Notes: a model not told the origin generated them from the sequence alone. Numbered from the stretch's first letter, positions 50,365-61,395 are shown. The stretch: DNA of 64,000 bases from SURF-21 sp964462595 (GCA_964462595.1 CAYWXM010000053.1:1-64000), one strand, 5' to 3'. Numbers and translations are program-made.

Positions 50365-51134
50365 GCGGTCCAGCCCCCGTCGATATATATGGTCTGGCCG
50401 GTGATAAAGCCGGCGGCCTCGGAGGCCAGGTAAACCACCGCCGCGGCCAGCTCGTCAGCTTTGCCCAGTCTGCCCAGGGGGGTGCGCGAGACGATGGCCT
50501 CGATCAGCTCCGGGCTCTTGGTTATATATTCGCTCAAGCCCACCTCCATGAAGGAGAGCCCGATGGCGTTGACGTTGATCCCCTGGGGCGCAAGCTCGAG
50601 CGCCATGGTGCGGGTGAGGTGGTTTACGCCGGCCTTGGATGCACCGTATACGGAGCCCAGAGGCGTACCCGCCGCAGCCGCGGCGGATGAGATGTTCACG
50701 ATCTTGCCCCTGCCCCGCTCCACCATGTGCTTCGCCACCGCCTGCGAAAAAAAGAACAACCCCTTGAGGTTGGTGTCCATTATCTTGTCCCAGGACCATT
50801 CCTCGACCTCCAGCGCGGCGCAGCGAATGGGGTTGGTGCCGGCGTTGTTGACCAGGATATCGATGGCGCCGAACTCCTCGATGGCCTTCGCGACCGTGGC
50901 GAAGATGTCCTCTACCTGCATGATATCGGTGGCCAGGGGCAGAGACCGCCTGCCCATGGCGCGTATCTCGTCCGCCAGTTCCCGGTTGAGGTCGAGCTTG
51001 CGCGAGGTGAGGACGAGGTCGGCGCCGTGGCTTGCCATCCCCAGCGCAATGCTCCGGCCCAGCCCGCGGCTGGTCCCGGTGACCAGGGCCACCTTGCCCG
51101 CGAGAACGTCGCCTTTCAGGACATCGTATTCCAT
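50361..51134 (-). CDS. SDR-family NAD(P)-dependent oxidoreductase
   Basis: A 257-residue classical SDR. VTGTSRGLGRSIA (about 18-30), NNAG (about 96-99), NISSAAA with the catalytic Ser and VYGASKAGV with Tyr and Lys. The C-terminal end GQTIYIDGGWTA is as in FabG/gluconate-5-dehydrogenase-like enzymes. ATG 51134 is taken over GTG 51140. It lies downstream of the racemase and HpaB-family genes in the same direction and probably shares their transcript, suggesting a small catabolic operon. Confidence 0.88.
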   Translation of the reverse strand: MEYDVLKGDVLAGKVALVTGTSRGLGRSIALGMASHGADLVLTSRKLDLNRELADEIRAMGRRSLPLATDIMQVEDIFATVAKAIEEFGAIDILVNNAGTNPIRCAALEVEEWSWDKIMDTNLKGLFFFSQAVAKHMVERGRGKIVNISSAAAAAGTPLGSVYGASKAGVNHLTRTMALELAPQGINVNAIGLSFMEVGLSEYITKSPELIEAIVSRTPLGRLGKADELAAAVVYLASEAAGFITGQTIYIDGGWTA

Positions 51135-51149
51135 GCACACACCGCCCTT

Positions 51150-51947
51150 TTACTCAAAGCCCAGGTTCTGGCGCATACCCTCGAGGATGACGCGGGGCAG
51201 AGGCTGGTACTTCAGCGCCTTGCTGGTAGATAATCCCAATCTCTCCTTGAGGCAGGCTGCAGCCTCGGCCATCTTCACCGCGGCCGCGGTGGCGTTGATC
51301 ACCGGCACCCGCGCGCCACCGACGCTGTTATAGCCGGCCAGGGAAAGGGCCGGCCCCAGGGAGGCACACCCCACCACCACCACCTCCGCTCCGTCTTCGG
51401 CCATTTTCTTCGCCTGCTCCTCGAAAGGCGGCACGGCGATTTTGGCGGGCAGCTCGAACATGGCCGGGTAGAGCTTCTCGTCCAGCTCGCAGGAGCGGAT
51501 GGGGTCACGCCTTATCAGGCGCGACTCCAGCCCGTAACGCCTTACGTTCTCCTCTATGACGGGGATGAGCTTCCTGCGCACCGTCACCACTCCGAAATTG
51601 CGTCCCAGCATGCACGCGAGCAGCATGCCTGCCTCGCCCACCCCGATCACGGGGATGGAAAGCGACTCCCTCGCCTCCTGCAGCCCGGGGTCGTTGAAGC
51701 ATCCGATAATGGCTGCATCGTGCCCCTCCTCGCTCTTGATCAGCCCGTCAAGGATATAGGCGTTGTTGAGCAACTCCATGTAACTGGAGGCGACGAAATA
51801 GGAGGACCTGGAAAGATAATTAAAGTCGAAGCTGGTTTCCTGGAAAGCCAGGCCGGAGACGTGCTTCTCCAGCGAAACCCACATCTTTTCGGCTTCCGGC
51901 ACGCCGGGGATGTCCCGGGTCGAGATGTTCTGCCACAGCACCTTCAC
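51150..51947 (-). CDS. Asp/Glu/hydantoin racemase-family protein
   Basis: A 265-residue protein of the cofactor-independent racemase superfamily with the two catalytic cysteines in IIGCFNDPGLQEAR (about 82) and VVVGCASLGPAL (about 194). VIGVGEAGMLLACMLG matches the hydantoin racemase/maleate isomerase branch. Such enzymes invert alpha carbons or decarboxylate arylmalonates. A hydantoinase-type gene (55605-57557) is found 4 kb away, which would fit hydantoin or cyclic-amide metabolism. The downstream SDR starts 15 bp after its stop. Confidence 0.85.
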   Translation of the reverse strand: MKVLWQNISTRDIPGVPEAEKMWVSLEKHVSGLAFQETSFDFNYLSRSSYFVASSYMELLNNAYILDGLIKSEEGHDAAIIGCFNDPGLQEARESLSIPVIGVGEAGMLLACMLGRNFGVVTVRRKLIPVIEENVRRYGLESRLIRRDPIRSCELDEKLYPAMFELPAKIAVPPFEEQAKKMAEDGAEVVVVGCASLGPALSLAGYNSVGGARVPVINATAAAVKMAEAAACLKERLGLSTSKALKYQPLPRVILEGMRQNLGFE

Positions 51948-51987
51948 GGCAACCGCTCCCTTCTGGTTACGTCAAGCCAGCCGCAGT

Positions 51988-53421
51988 TCAGGACGGCATT
52001 ATACCGGCTTCCCTCTGTGTCATTATCTTGCACTGCTGTATATCGTCCTGCGACTCCAGGTAGATGGTCATGCGCTGGGCCTGGAAAGATCCCTCGCCCT
52101 GTACCGCCAGCACCTCGATCTCCTGGCAGAGGATACGGCGGATGAACTGCAGCATGCGCAGGCGCTGCTCCGCCGTGGCCCCGCCGGCGCCCCCCAGGTA
52201 TTTCTCGATGAACCCGTTTATCTCGGGGTTGGCGAAGTCGGCGTAAGTCGGGGCGGTGGAGAGCAGACCGCCCGCTACGTCCTGTACTATCTCCACGCAG
52301 CGGTGGAAATTGCTGGCGAAATAGTACTTGGCCATGTTGGTGATTACCGGGTTGGGAGTGGGGATGCCCCCGTGCACGACGTAGTCGGCGCACGCGGCGC
52401 GCGAGAGCGACTTGAGCATTTTCACGTAGATGACCAGGTCGGTGATCTTTTCGATGATATGCGTGGCCTTGTCCACGCCGTTGTACTCCGCCATGGACTG
52501 GGCCATGCCCACCATCATCTCGGACATGGGGATGCGGTAGCTGGCCGCGGTATGGCGGTGGAAGTAGGCGAAATTATAAACCAGGGGCATGGCGAAAGCC
52601 CACTCCCCACAGAGGAAGACGCGCTCCCAGGGCACGAACACGTCATCGAAGATGATCAGGGAGTCGGTATGCCAGCGCAGGGGGATATCCACCGGGAAGT
52701 CCAGGGGGCCGAAGTCCGCCTTGATGGGATGGGCGACCTGGATGACTCCGGGGGTGTCCACCGGTATGGCGAAGGAGACGGCATAGGCGGCGTCGGCCTC
52801 GCTCATGTTGCGGGAGGGGATGACGAAGAGCTCGTTGAAATAAGCGGCAGCGGAGATGTGCGCCTTGGCGCCGCGCACCACGATGCCCTTGTCGTCCCTG
52901 TCCACCACCCGCAGGTAATAATCCGGGTGTCCCTGCCTGGAGGAGGAGGGGCGCTGGGAGCGGTCGCCCTTCACGTCGCTCATGGCCACCGCCACCGAGA
53001 GGTCGGTGTCCTGCAGGTGACGACGATAGGCCTCGGCCCTCTCCTTGTATTCCTCTTTGCCCATGAGGGTGGAGGTTATGTTCACAGCGTTCATGGCATC
53101 GGACGCAATATCGTGGGTGAAGGGTATGGCCCCGCTGCCCAGGCGCGTGGCCTGCACCATGAGCTCGTGCCGCTTGAGCAGGTCGTCACCGCTCTGGGGG
53201 ACGTGGTAGTACCTGCTGATGGGGTCACCGTCATCGCGCACGACCACCGCCAGGTCGCGGAACTCCGGCATCTCGGCCATCTCGTAATCGATGCTCGCCG
53301 TCTCTATGCAAGTCCTGAGCATGGGATTGGCAAGAACGTCGTCGACCCTTTCCCCGCACAAATAGACAACCCTGCCGTCCCGGATGCTGTCTTTGTACTG
53401 TTGCGCCGTCATAAGTGCCAT
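51988..53421 (-). CDS. HpaB-family flavoprotein (4-hydroxyphenylacetate 3-monooxygenase / 4-hydroxybutyryl-CoA dehydratase fold)
   Basis: A 477-residue protein with the acyl-CoA-dehydrogenase-like fold of the HpaB family: MTAQQYKDSIRDGRVVYLCGERV at the start, VKGDRSQRPSSSRQGHPDYYLRVV and the FDDVFVPWERVFLCGEWAF block. 4-Hydroxybutyryl-CoA dehydratases need three Cys and one His for a [4Fe-4S] cluster; here the equivalents of the first two Cys are absent (HELMVQATRLG) and the third position lies in HRHTAASYR without Cys. So FAD-dependent hydroxylation or another flavin reaction is more likely. It starts the group with the racemase and SDR genes. Confidence 0.82.
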   Translation of the reverse strand: MALMTAQQYKDSIRDGRVVYLCGERVDDVLANPMLRTCIETASIDYEMAEMPEFRDLAVVVRDDGDPISRYYHVPQSGDDLLKRHELMVQATRLGSGAIPFTHDIASDAMNAVNITSTLMGKEEYKERAEAYRRHLQDTDLSVAVAMSDVKGDRSQRPSSSRQGHPDYYLRVVDRDDKGIVVRGAKAHISAAAYFNELFVIPSRNMSEADAAYAVSFAIPVDTPGVIQVAHPIKADFGPLDFPVDIPLRWHTDSLIIFDDVFVPWERVFLCGEWAFAMPLVYNFAYFHRHTAASYRIPMSEMMVGMAQSMAEYNGVDKATHIIEKITDLVIYVKMLKSLSRAACADYVVHGGIPTPNPVITNMAKYYFASNFHRCVEIVQDVAGGLLSTAPTYADFANPEINGFIEKYLGGAGGATAEQRLRMLQFIRRILCQEIEVLAVQGEGSFQAQRMTIYLESQDDIQQCKIMTQREAGIMPS

Positions 53422-53825
53422 GGCGTGACCTCCTTACCCGCATCGGATGTTTGCGTGACCGTTGCCCGCGATCCGCGGCTCCCTAACCGCCCGTGCTATC
53501 CCGCCGCGCGCTGTCCGCACATGAGCGGGGGATGCTGCGATCCGTAGATTTACTAAAACCCCTGTTTTCAACCGGTTTAATGCTCGATGTTCCCCATCGA
53601 GCGCATGGGCCTGCCGCCCTTTTTGCCCTGTTTGCTCAGGGTAAAGCGCAGCCTTGCTTCCCGCATGCGAACCGACATGCCAAGTTTACCGCAGGAACGA
53701 GATGCAGCACAAAGCCGGAGGTAACACGCCAAGGGTTCCTGACGCCGGCCTTACTTTGCGCCGCCCGCAAACGCCTCCGTCTCGCGTTCGCGTGGTGGAC
53801 GCGCGGGCATCGTTTCCCTTAATCT
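53422..53825. other. Divergent intergenic region, nothing recognised
   Basis: 404 bp between the HpaB-family gene and the second plsC-like gene. I see no gene, strong hairpin or well-spaced promoter. Confidence 0.3.
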
Positions 53826-54719
53826 ATGGGTACAAGGGATGTAACGATACGGAGAGAAAGGCTGTCCGGGATGTGGTGGAGGTACGTGTTCATCCGCCCC
53901 ATATTCGCGGTGGTGGGCAATTCGAGCAAGTATAATCTCAAGGTTTCCGGGTTGGAGAACGTGCCCCGCTTCGGTCCCTTCATCGTGGTATCGAATCACC
54001 AGAGCAGCCTGGACATCGTGGCCATCGCGCTGGCCCTCAAGCCGGCGCTTACCCACAGCCATATGTGGCCCTGGGCGAAGACGGAAATCGAGAAGGGCAA
54101 GGAAGGCCCCCTGGGATGGGCGTTGTGGAGGGTCTTCGGGGTCATACCCATCGACCGCGAGAAGGAGGATCACTCAGAGGCCATCATGCTGAGCCTCAAG
54201 TACCTGCGGCGCAGGGAACTGGTGTTCGTCTTTCCGGAGGGCACGCGCAGCAGGCCCAAGCAGGTAAAACCTTTCCAGTTCGGGGTGGCCAACCTGGCCC
54301 GGGCCGCGCCCGCTCCCATCCTGCCGGTGGCTACTTACAAGAGGGATGAGGACGGCGGCATACAGGTAAACATAGGGAAGCTCTTCATCCTGCCGCCCAA
54401 GAAGAGGATGCTAGAGGTACTGGGTGACCTGGAGGAGAAAGCCGAAGGCAGATTCATCCAGCAGGTGGAGACACTGCGCCAATGGGCGGACACCGTGCCC
54501 AAGGACAAGAAGGGGATGAAGCTCATCGCCAAGATGGTGAGGATCGTGACAGATTTCGTGTCGCGGCAGGATATCCCCTTCGATCTCTTCTTCAGGCTCG
54601 CGGAGGAGGAGGACAACGAATACATCAGGGACCGCGTTATGGGCCTGCTGCCCGATGACTGGGAGAAGGTTGAGCCGGAGGGTAAGCCCAAGCCGCCTTC
54701 CACCCTCAAGAAGAGCTGA
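53826..54719 (+). CDS. PlsC-like acyltransferase with C-terminal extension
   Basis: A 297-residue acyltransferase: VVSNHQSSLDIVA carries HxxxxD, and VFPEGTRSRPKQVKPFQFG the acceptor block. About 100 extra C-terminal residues (charged, with a RIVTDFVSRQDIPFDLFFRLAEEEDNEYI segment) are not part of the catalytic fold. It probably makes phosphatidic acid or acylates another lipid alcohol; a second PlsC is at 44804. No membrane helix is obvious except the hydrophobic YVFIRPIFAVV near the start. Confidence 0.85.
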   Translation: MGTRDVTIRRERLSGMWWRYVFIRPIFAVVGNSSKYNLKVSGLENVPRFGPFIVVSNHQSSLDIVAIALALKPALTHSHMWPWAKTEIEKGKEGPLGWALWRVFGVIPIDREKEDHSEAIMLSLKYLRRRELVFVFPEGTRSRPKQVKPFQFGVANLARAAPAPILPVATYKRDEDGGIQVNIGKLFILPPKKRMLEVLGDLEEKAEGRFIQQVETLRQWADTVPKDKKGMKLIAKMVRIVTDFVSRQDIPFDLFFRLAEEEDNEYIRDRVMGLLPDDWEKVEPEGKPKPPSTLKKS

Positions 54720-54799
54720 CCATCCCGGTTAAAGACCGTCGGTGGTGGTCGATCTCGACGACTCCCGGTCGTTCCCCGGCACGCTCGCAGCCGGCAGAT

Positions 54800-54997
54800 C
54801 TAATGCGGGCCCTTGAAGCCGCCCAGCGCCTGGCCGCCATCGACACCGCTGGTAAGACCCCGGCTCTCCTGATCCTTGATCTGCTTCAGTACTTTCTTCT
54901 TGAGAAAGACCATGGCGGCGTCCCTGTCACCGTCCATGGTCATCCTCTCCAGCTCCGTGCGGTCCTCACCGCTGATCTTGACGATATATTCCGCCAT
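54800..54997 (-). CDS. Small hypothetical protein
   Basis: A 65-residue protein, MAEYIVKISGEDRTELERMT then a helix with KKKVLKQIKDQE and a Gly-rich tail. AAGGAG lies before ATG 54997, which supports translation; a longer frame to 55072 is less likely. It looks like a small alpha-beta protein of unknown role, between two unrelated genes. Confidence 0.6.
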   Translation of the reverse strand: MAEYIVKISGEDRTELERMTMDGDRDAAMVFLKKKVLKQIKDQESRGLTSGVDGGQALGGFKGPH

Positions 54998-55157
54998 GTC
55001 TTCTCCTTCCGTATAGCGGGGAATGGCTTGTCTCCGGGCCGGATATATCGGCCAAAACATTCTATAGATCAATTCTATCAGCTAGGTAAAGGGCACCTTA
55101 CCCGCCTTGACCGGTGCCCCGGTGCGGATTATATTCCGGACTATTTCCCATAACCAT

Positions 55158-55466
55158 ATGGAGGTGGCCAGGGCCGCGGATCGAGGCGGCGTGCTGGCTT
55201 CCACCAACCATCACCAGTTCCTTGACCGTAAGCTGTCGGGCGGCGCGGACCCCATAACGGAGCCCCTGATCGCCGGGTCGTTCGCGCGCCTGGCGCGCAT
55301 GTGGGAACTGCAACCGGGCTGGAAGCCGGGGACGCGCAATAGCCGCATCGACGTCTTCCGCCGCCCCGGCGCCACCAGGGCCAGCGACTGGATGCGCTCC
55401 ATCGGCCTCAATGCCTTATGGTCGCTGGACCGCCTGATGGCATCCGCCATAGTCAAGGAAGACTAG
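55158..55466 (+). pseudogene. Probable C-terminal gene fragment (C45 peptidase-like?)
   Basis: A frame of 102 codons with VARAADRGGVLASTNHHQFLD and a helical, Arg- and Trp-rich remainder. The TNHH box preceded by a GGVLAS strand recalls the core of C45-type (isopenicillin-N acyltransferase-like) hydrolases, whose N-terminal Cys part is missing. The identification is weak. It is most likely a remnant. Confidence 0.35.
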
Positions 55467-55604
55467 TCCGTCTTACCAACCTTATAAGTCTAAGCCACGA
55501 AAGCGATGGCGCCGTCTTCGGCACGGAGGTGCCGGCTTTCAACCCGGCAGGCTTATTCGCGGATGAAGTTGTCGACCCCGGGTCCTGACCGGGCGCGTGT
55601 ACGG

Positions 55605-57557
55605 TCAACTGCGCGTGCGGGGGCGCCCGTAGGCGCGGACGGTCACCTTGCGTTCCAGGATCTCCGGGTTGCCCTCGGGACCCGATACGGAAAAATCCTC
55701 GATATCCCGGTCAAGACCGATGTCTGCCGCACCCGCCCTGCGGGCATCCGCCAGGGCGATTTCCGAGGCTTTCTCCGCAGCGAAGGCGGAAGCGGTCTCG
55801 AGGTCCGGGAAGTCATACCTCCCGTCCGAGGCGAAAGCGCGGCAGGTCCCGTCGGGGAGCCGCCGCAGGATAACCTCGTCCCGCCGGCTCACTACCCCGG
55901 CCACCGCCCCAACGGCGTTGGCTACCTCCATATGCAGTGGCACCACGCACTCGCAGGAGAGGAGGGAGGCCACGGGAGCGAGGAAAAGGGCGGAAGGCGC
56001 GCCGGCGGCGAGGATGGGAGCTTCAAGCTTCAGCCCCAGCCTGACCCCGCGCTTGCCCCCGCCCCGCATCCATTGCTCCAGCAGGGTATCGTCTTGCCCG
56101 TCCAGTCCCAGAAGGAAAAGGAGCACCTGCCTGGCTATCGTTGACGTGGCAAGGTAACGGAAGCTCTGGATGATCTCCGTGGGGGTGAGGCCGGTGAGTG
56201 CGGCTGCGGAATCCACGGCAGCTCGCGAAAAGGCGGCGTTGCCCACCGCCGACTCCGCGGCCGCGTTGAAGATGTCGGTGGGGGTGAGGGAGGCGCGCAT
56301 TACGGCCTCGTGGCGCTCCATGTCCATGAGGCGCAGTGCGGATCCCGTATCCAGGCCGGACGATTTCAGCTCGAGGTGGGAGAGGGGCCCCTCCTGCAAC
56401 CTGCGCGAAAGCTCATTATCGCCGGGGTCGGACGTCGTTACCTCACCGCCGTCCTGCCTGATCCAGAAAGTCATCATGTCCGGGACCGCCCACCGGGAGA
56501 CGGAGTCGCCGATCCTGTCCAGCTCCTCGAGGACGCTGCTGCCGTCCGGGAGCATGGCGATGGGCAGCACGCGGCGCGGCCCCAGCTCCATGCCTCCGTC
56601 GCGCGAGAGCCTGATCCAGGAGTCTCCACCCAGCCCGATGGTGCGGATGTCGATGGCCTCCACGTGGGTGGCGAGTCCCCCCACCGTCGCTCCCTCGGCG
56701 TTGATGGGCGGGAGGCCGTCATTTACCCAGGCGATATCGGTGGTGGTGCCCCCGATGTCGATGACAACCCCCTCGCGCCGCCCCGTTAAGGTTAGCGCCC
56801 CCACCACCGAGGCGGCGGGCCCGGAGAGGATGGTCTCTACCGGCCTTTCCAGGGCAATACCCGAAGCCATGAGGGTGCCGTCGCCGCGCACCACCATGAG
56901 GGGGCAGTCCATGGCTCTCTGTTCCAGTATGTGCCGTACGGATGCGATGAGCCTGGTGATCAGGGGTACGAGGCGTGCGTTGACGGCGGCGGTGGTCGCC
57001 CTCCGGATGGCGTCGAGCTGCATGGACAGCTCGTGCCCGCACACGACGGGCTTGCCCGTCTCCAGCGCGATCAGCTCGCGGGCCCTTATCTCGTGGGCGG
57101 GGTTGCGCACGCTGAAGTAGCCGGAGACGGCGAAGGCGTCGGCCCAGCCGCCGTTCTTGCGCACGGCATCGCGCAGGTTTGCCTCGTCAAGCGGCCGTAC
57201 CTCATCGCCACGCACGTCGTGACCGCCCTCGATGTTTATGACCCGCGTACCGTAGGAGACGATTTCGGAGGTCGCGTCGTAACCGAGGAGGACGAGGCAG
57301 GCCCTACCGCCCCGCCCTTCGACTATGGCGTTGGTGGCCAGGGTGGTGGAGAGGCATGCCAGGCTGACCCGCTGCAGGAGTTCGCCGGGAAGCCCGTCCA
57401 GGACACAGCCGATGCAGCGCGTGAGGTCGTGATGGCTGGTGGGATATTTCGCCGAGGCGAGGACTTCTCCCGCGTCCAGGTCGTAGATGACGGCGTCGGT
57501 GTAGGTGCCGCCGCAGTCGACTCCAAGGCCCAGGTGATCGCCGCTCGCTTTATCCAC
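55605..57557 (-). CDS. Hydantoinase/oxoprolinase family, HyuA-like subunit
   Basis: A 650-residue protein of the HyuA/acetone carboxylase beta-like family. The N-terminal ATP-binding fold starts GLGVDCGGTYTDAVIYD (about 9-25) and continues STTLATNAIVEG; VIDIGGTTTDIAWV (about 265-278) is the second phosphate motif. It hydrolyses cyclic amides such as hydantoins or 5-oxoproline with ATP, usually with a HyuB partner. No HyuB is seen in the window, so the partner is missing or encoded elsewhere. It may cooperate with the hydantoin-racemase-like protein at 51150. The next gene upstream is a fatty-acyl ligase. Confidence 0.87.
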   Translation of the reverse strand: MDKASGDHLGLGVDCGGTYTDAVIYDLDAGEVLASAKYPTSHHDLTRCIGCVLDGLPGELLQRVSLACLSTTLATNAIVEGRGGRACLVLLGYDATSEIVSYGTRVINIEGGHDVRGDEVRPLDEANLRDAVRKNGGWADAFAVSGYFSVRNPAHEIRARELIALETGKPVVCGHELSMQLDAIRRATTAAVNARLVPLITRLIASVRHILEQRAMDCPLMVVRGDGTLMASGIALERPVETILSGPAASVVGALTLTGRREGVVIDIGGTTTDIAWVNDGLPPINAEGATVGGLATHVEAIDIRTIGLGGDSWIRLSRDGGMELGPRRVLPIAMLPDGSSVLEELDRIGDSVSRWAVPDMMTFWIRQDGGEVTTSDPGDNELSRRLQEGPLSHLELKSSGLDTGSALRLMDMERHEAVMRASLTPTDIFNAAAESAVGNAAFSRAAVDSAAALTGLTPTEIIQSFRYLATSTIARQVLLFLLGLDGQDDTLLEQWMRGGGKRGVRLGLKLEAPILAAGAPSALFLAPVASLLSCECVVPLHMEVANAVGAVAGVVSRRDEVILRRLPDGTCRAFASDGRYDFPDLETASAFAAEKASEIALADARRAGAADIGLDRDIEDFSVSGPEGNPEILERKVTVRAYGRPRTRS

Positions 57558-57743
57558 TCCGCTTTTCCTCCCGCGATAGAACTACTCTAATGTTATCGGT
57601 CGGCGGGATGAATGCAACGCAACGGACGCGGGATGAGCCGCTTCCTATATCCTTTCCCGGTCGGAGCCTTGCCGGTCGCGCTGCCGGCGGCGGCGGATTC
57701 CAGTCACGCGGAAACGGCCGGTCGCACGGCCCTTCCACGTTCC

Positions 57744-59450
<1,707 letters not shown>

Positions 59451-59704
59451 GTCCTAACCCCCTTCTCGGTTTGTCTGCCTGTGTATATCTCCCCCGTCCT
59501 GCTGAATACGGGTATCCGGTTCCCCTGACCGGAACAGGCAGGTCTTGCGATTCTTCCCCTTGCACTTCCCGATGGATGCATTCTACCCATCTGCAGGGAG
59601 GTTGACACTTCCCCGGGCAAGCAAGGCGCGGGCTGCAAGCGGGATGGACACAAGACCGCCCCCAGGATGGCTTAGAGAGGCTTTTGGTTTCGTGATATAT
59701 TTGT

Positions 59705-59732
59705 GGCCGGCGCTTGCTTTTGAGCGCCGGCC
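59705..59732 (+). promoter_or_regulatory. Strong hairpin in the leader of the acyl-CoA synthetase gene
   Basis: GGCCGGCGCT (59705-59714) and AGCGCCGGCC (59723-59732) pair perfectly around TGCTTTTG, 78 bp before ATG 59810 in the 359-bp divergent region. It could be an attenuator or an mRNA stability element; there is no T run after it. Confidence 0.5.
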
Positions 59733-59809
59733 TGTTGCGATGCGGGATCCGCTGAAAAGCAGGCTGGGAGCAGCAGGTTTTCAGGATTCAGGGAAAGGCG
59801 TAAAGCGAG

Positions 59810-61228
59810 ATGCCATTGGAAGATCTTTTGCAGGCAAACCCGGACCTTCACCCCTTCTTCACGCCCAAAGGCATAGTCATCGTGGGGGCGCGGCGCTCGC
59901 CGGGGTTCGGTTACGTCCTGCCCATGGCCCTGCAGCGCCAGGGATGGGGCGACCGTATCCACCTGGTCAACCCCGCCGGGGGGGTGTTGCACGGACTTCC
60001 CCTGCACAAGACCATAGCCGACATTCCGGAAGGCCCCGACCTCGCAGTGGTCATAGTCCCCGCGACGGTGGTGCCGCAGGCGCTGGCCGGGATAGGGGAG
60101 AGGGGGATAAAGCACGCCATCATAGAGAGCGCCGGCTTCGCCGAGACAGGAAAACAGGGAAAGGCGCTGCAGGAGGAGGCGAGGCAGGCTGCAGCCCGCT
60201 ATGGCGTCAGGGTCATCGGCCCCAACTGCGTCGGCGTTATCAACAACGCCAACCGACTACATACCGTGGAGGTGGTGGACGAAGCCTTCACTCCCGGGCC
60301 GGTGGCGGTCATCGCCCAGAGCGGGGTCTTCGGCAACATCCTCCTTGACGGCCTGCACCAGAAGGGATTGTTCATATCCAAAGCGGTGACCCTGGGCAAC
60401 CGCATGGACGTGAACGAATGCGAGATCCTGGACTACCTGCACCACGACCCGGAGACCAGGGTGATCATGATGTACCTGGAGGGAGCCGCAGACGGCAGGC
60501 TGCTCAGGGAAACCCTGGACCGGGTAACCAGGGACAAGCCGGTGCTGGTGCTCAAGAGCGGCCGCACCGGCGCGGGGCGCCAGGCAACTTCATCCCACAC
60601 CGGCAGCATGTCCGGGGAGGACGAGCTCTACGAAGCGGTGTTCCGGCAGTCGGGAGCCATAAGGGCGCGCAGCCTGGACGAGCTGGTGGACATGGCACGC
60701 GTCTTCGCAACCCAGCCCTTGCCGGCGGGCAACCGCCTGGGTATAACCACCTCCAGCGGCAGCCTGGGCGCGCTGGCAACCGACGCCGCTCTTGAGGCGG
60801 GGCTGGAGCTTCCACCCCTGGACCCCGCGTCGGTGGAGAGGGTGCGCGGCGTCGCCCCACTATGGATGAACGTGCGCAACCCCCTGGATGTGGGACCCTC
60901 CGGCCAGTTCCTCCCGGCCATGACCGCCCTGCTCGAGGACCCCAACATCGACATGGTGCTCTCCATTGCGGTGATGCCCTTCGCGGTTTTCCGCGAGTTC
61001 AAGCAGAGCGGCATATCCGTAAAAGAATGGTTGGGGGCGGCGCCAGAGCTGCGGGACCTGGCACCGCACAAACCCGTTATCCTGTGTTCCATCGGAGACC
61101 AGGGCTTCGTTTCCGACCTCGACGATGCGGTAGGGCCGGACGTGCCCGTGCTTACCTCCCCCGAAAGCGCCGCCCGCGCCCTGGCAGCCCTCTACCGATA
61201 CGGGTTCATGCGGGAGAGGGTGAAGTGA
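59810..61228 (+). CDS. NDP-forming acyl-CoA synthetase, alpha-type (CoA-binding plus ligase domain)
   Basis: A 472-residue protein with a CoA-binding Rossmann domain (TPKGIVIVGARRSPGFG, LVNPAGGVLHGLPLHKTIADIP, LAVVIVPATVVPQALAGIGERG) and two succinyl-CoA-ligase-like domains (GPNCVGVINN; AVIAQSGVFGNILLDGL; VLKSGRTGAG with SSHTGSMSGEDELY, containing the probable phospho-His). The ATP-grasp beta part of full-length ACD enzymes is absent, so it needs a partner or has another role. It would interconvert acyl-CoA and acid with NDP/NTP. A hairpin lies in its leader. Confidence 0.85.
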   Translation: MPLEDLLQANPDLHPFFTPKGIVIVGARRSPGFGYVLPMALQRQGWGDRIHLVNPAGGVLHGLPLHKTIADIPEGPDLAVVIVPATVVPQALAGIGERGIKHAIIESAGFAETGKQGKALQEEARQAAARYGVRVIGPNCVGVINNANRLHTVEVVDEAFTPGPVAVIAQSGVFGNILLDGLHQKGLFISKAVTLGNRMDVNECEILDYLHHDPETRVIMMYLEGAADGRLLRETLDRVTRDKPVLVLKSGRTGAGRQATSSHTGSMSGEDELYEAVFRQSGAIRARSLDELVDMARVFATQPLPAGNRLGITTSSGSLGALATDAALEAGLELPPLDPASVERVRGVAPLWMNVRNPLDVGPSGQFLPAMTALLEDPNIDMVLSIAVMPFAVFREFKQSGISVKEWLGAAPELRDLAPHKPVILCSIGDQGFVSDLDDAVGPDVPVLTSPESAARALAALYRYGFMRERVK

Positions 61229-61244
61229 AGGGGGTCGAAATGAA

Positions 61245-61362
61245 GGGGGTCGTATCTTCGATCTTCGATTTCCGCCAGAGATTGCTTTTCGTCCCGCGCT
61301 TAAATATGAAACCGAAGATCGAAGATATGACCCCCATCTAGAAGATCGAAGATACGACCCCC
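61245..61362. repeat. Three copies of a 22-bp repeat: inverted pair plus extra direct copy
   Basis: GGGGGTCGTATCTTCG with six further bases (61245-61266) is the exact reverse complement of 61341-61362 (GAAGATCGAAGATACG...). A third copy at 61314-61335 differs by one base (C to T). They lie 17 bp after the synthetase stop and could form a long hairpin with alternative partners. TGAAGGGGGTCG is also repeated just upstream. Confidence 0.75.
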
Positions 61363-61395
61363 ATCTATGTTGAAGGGATGCGGTTTTCGATTTAT

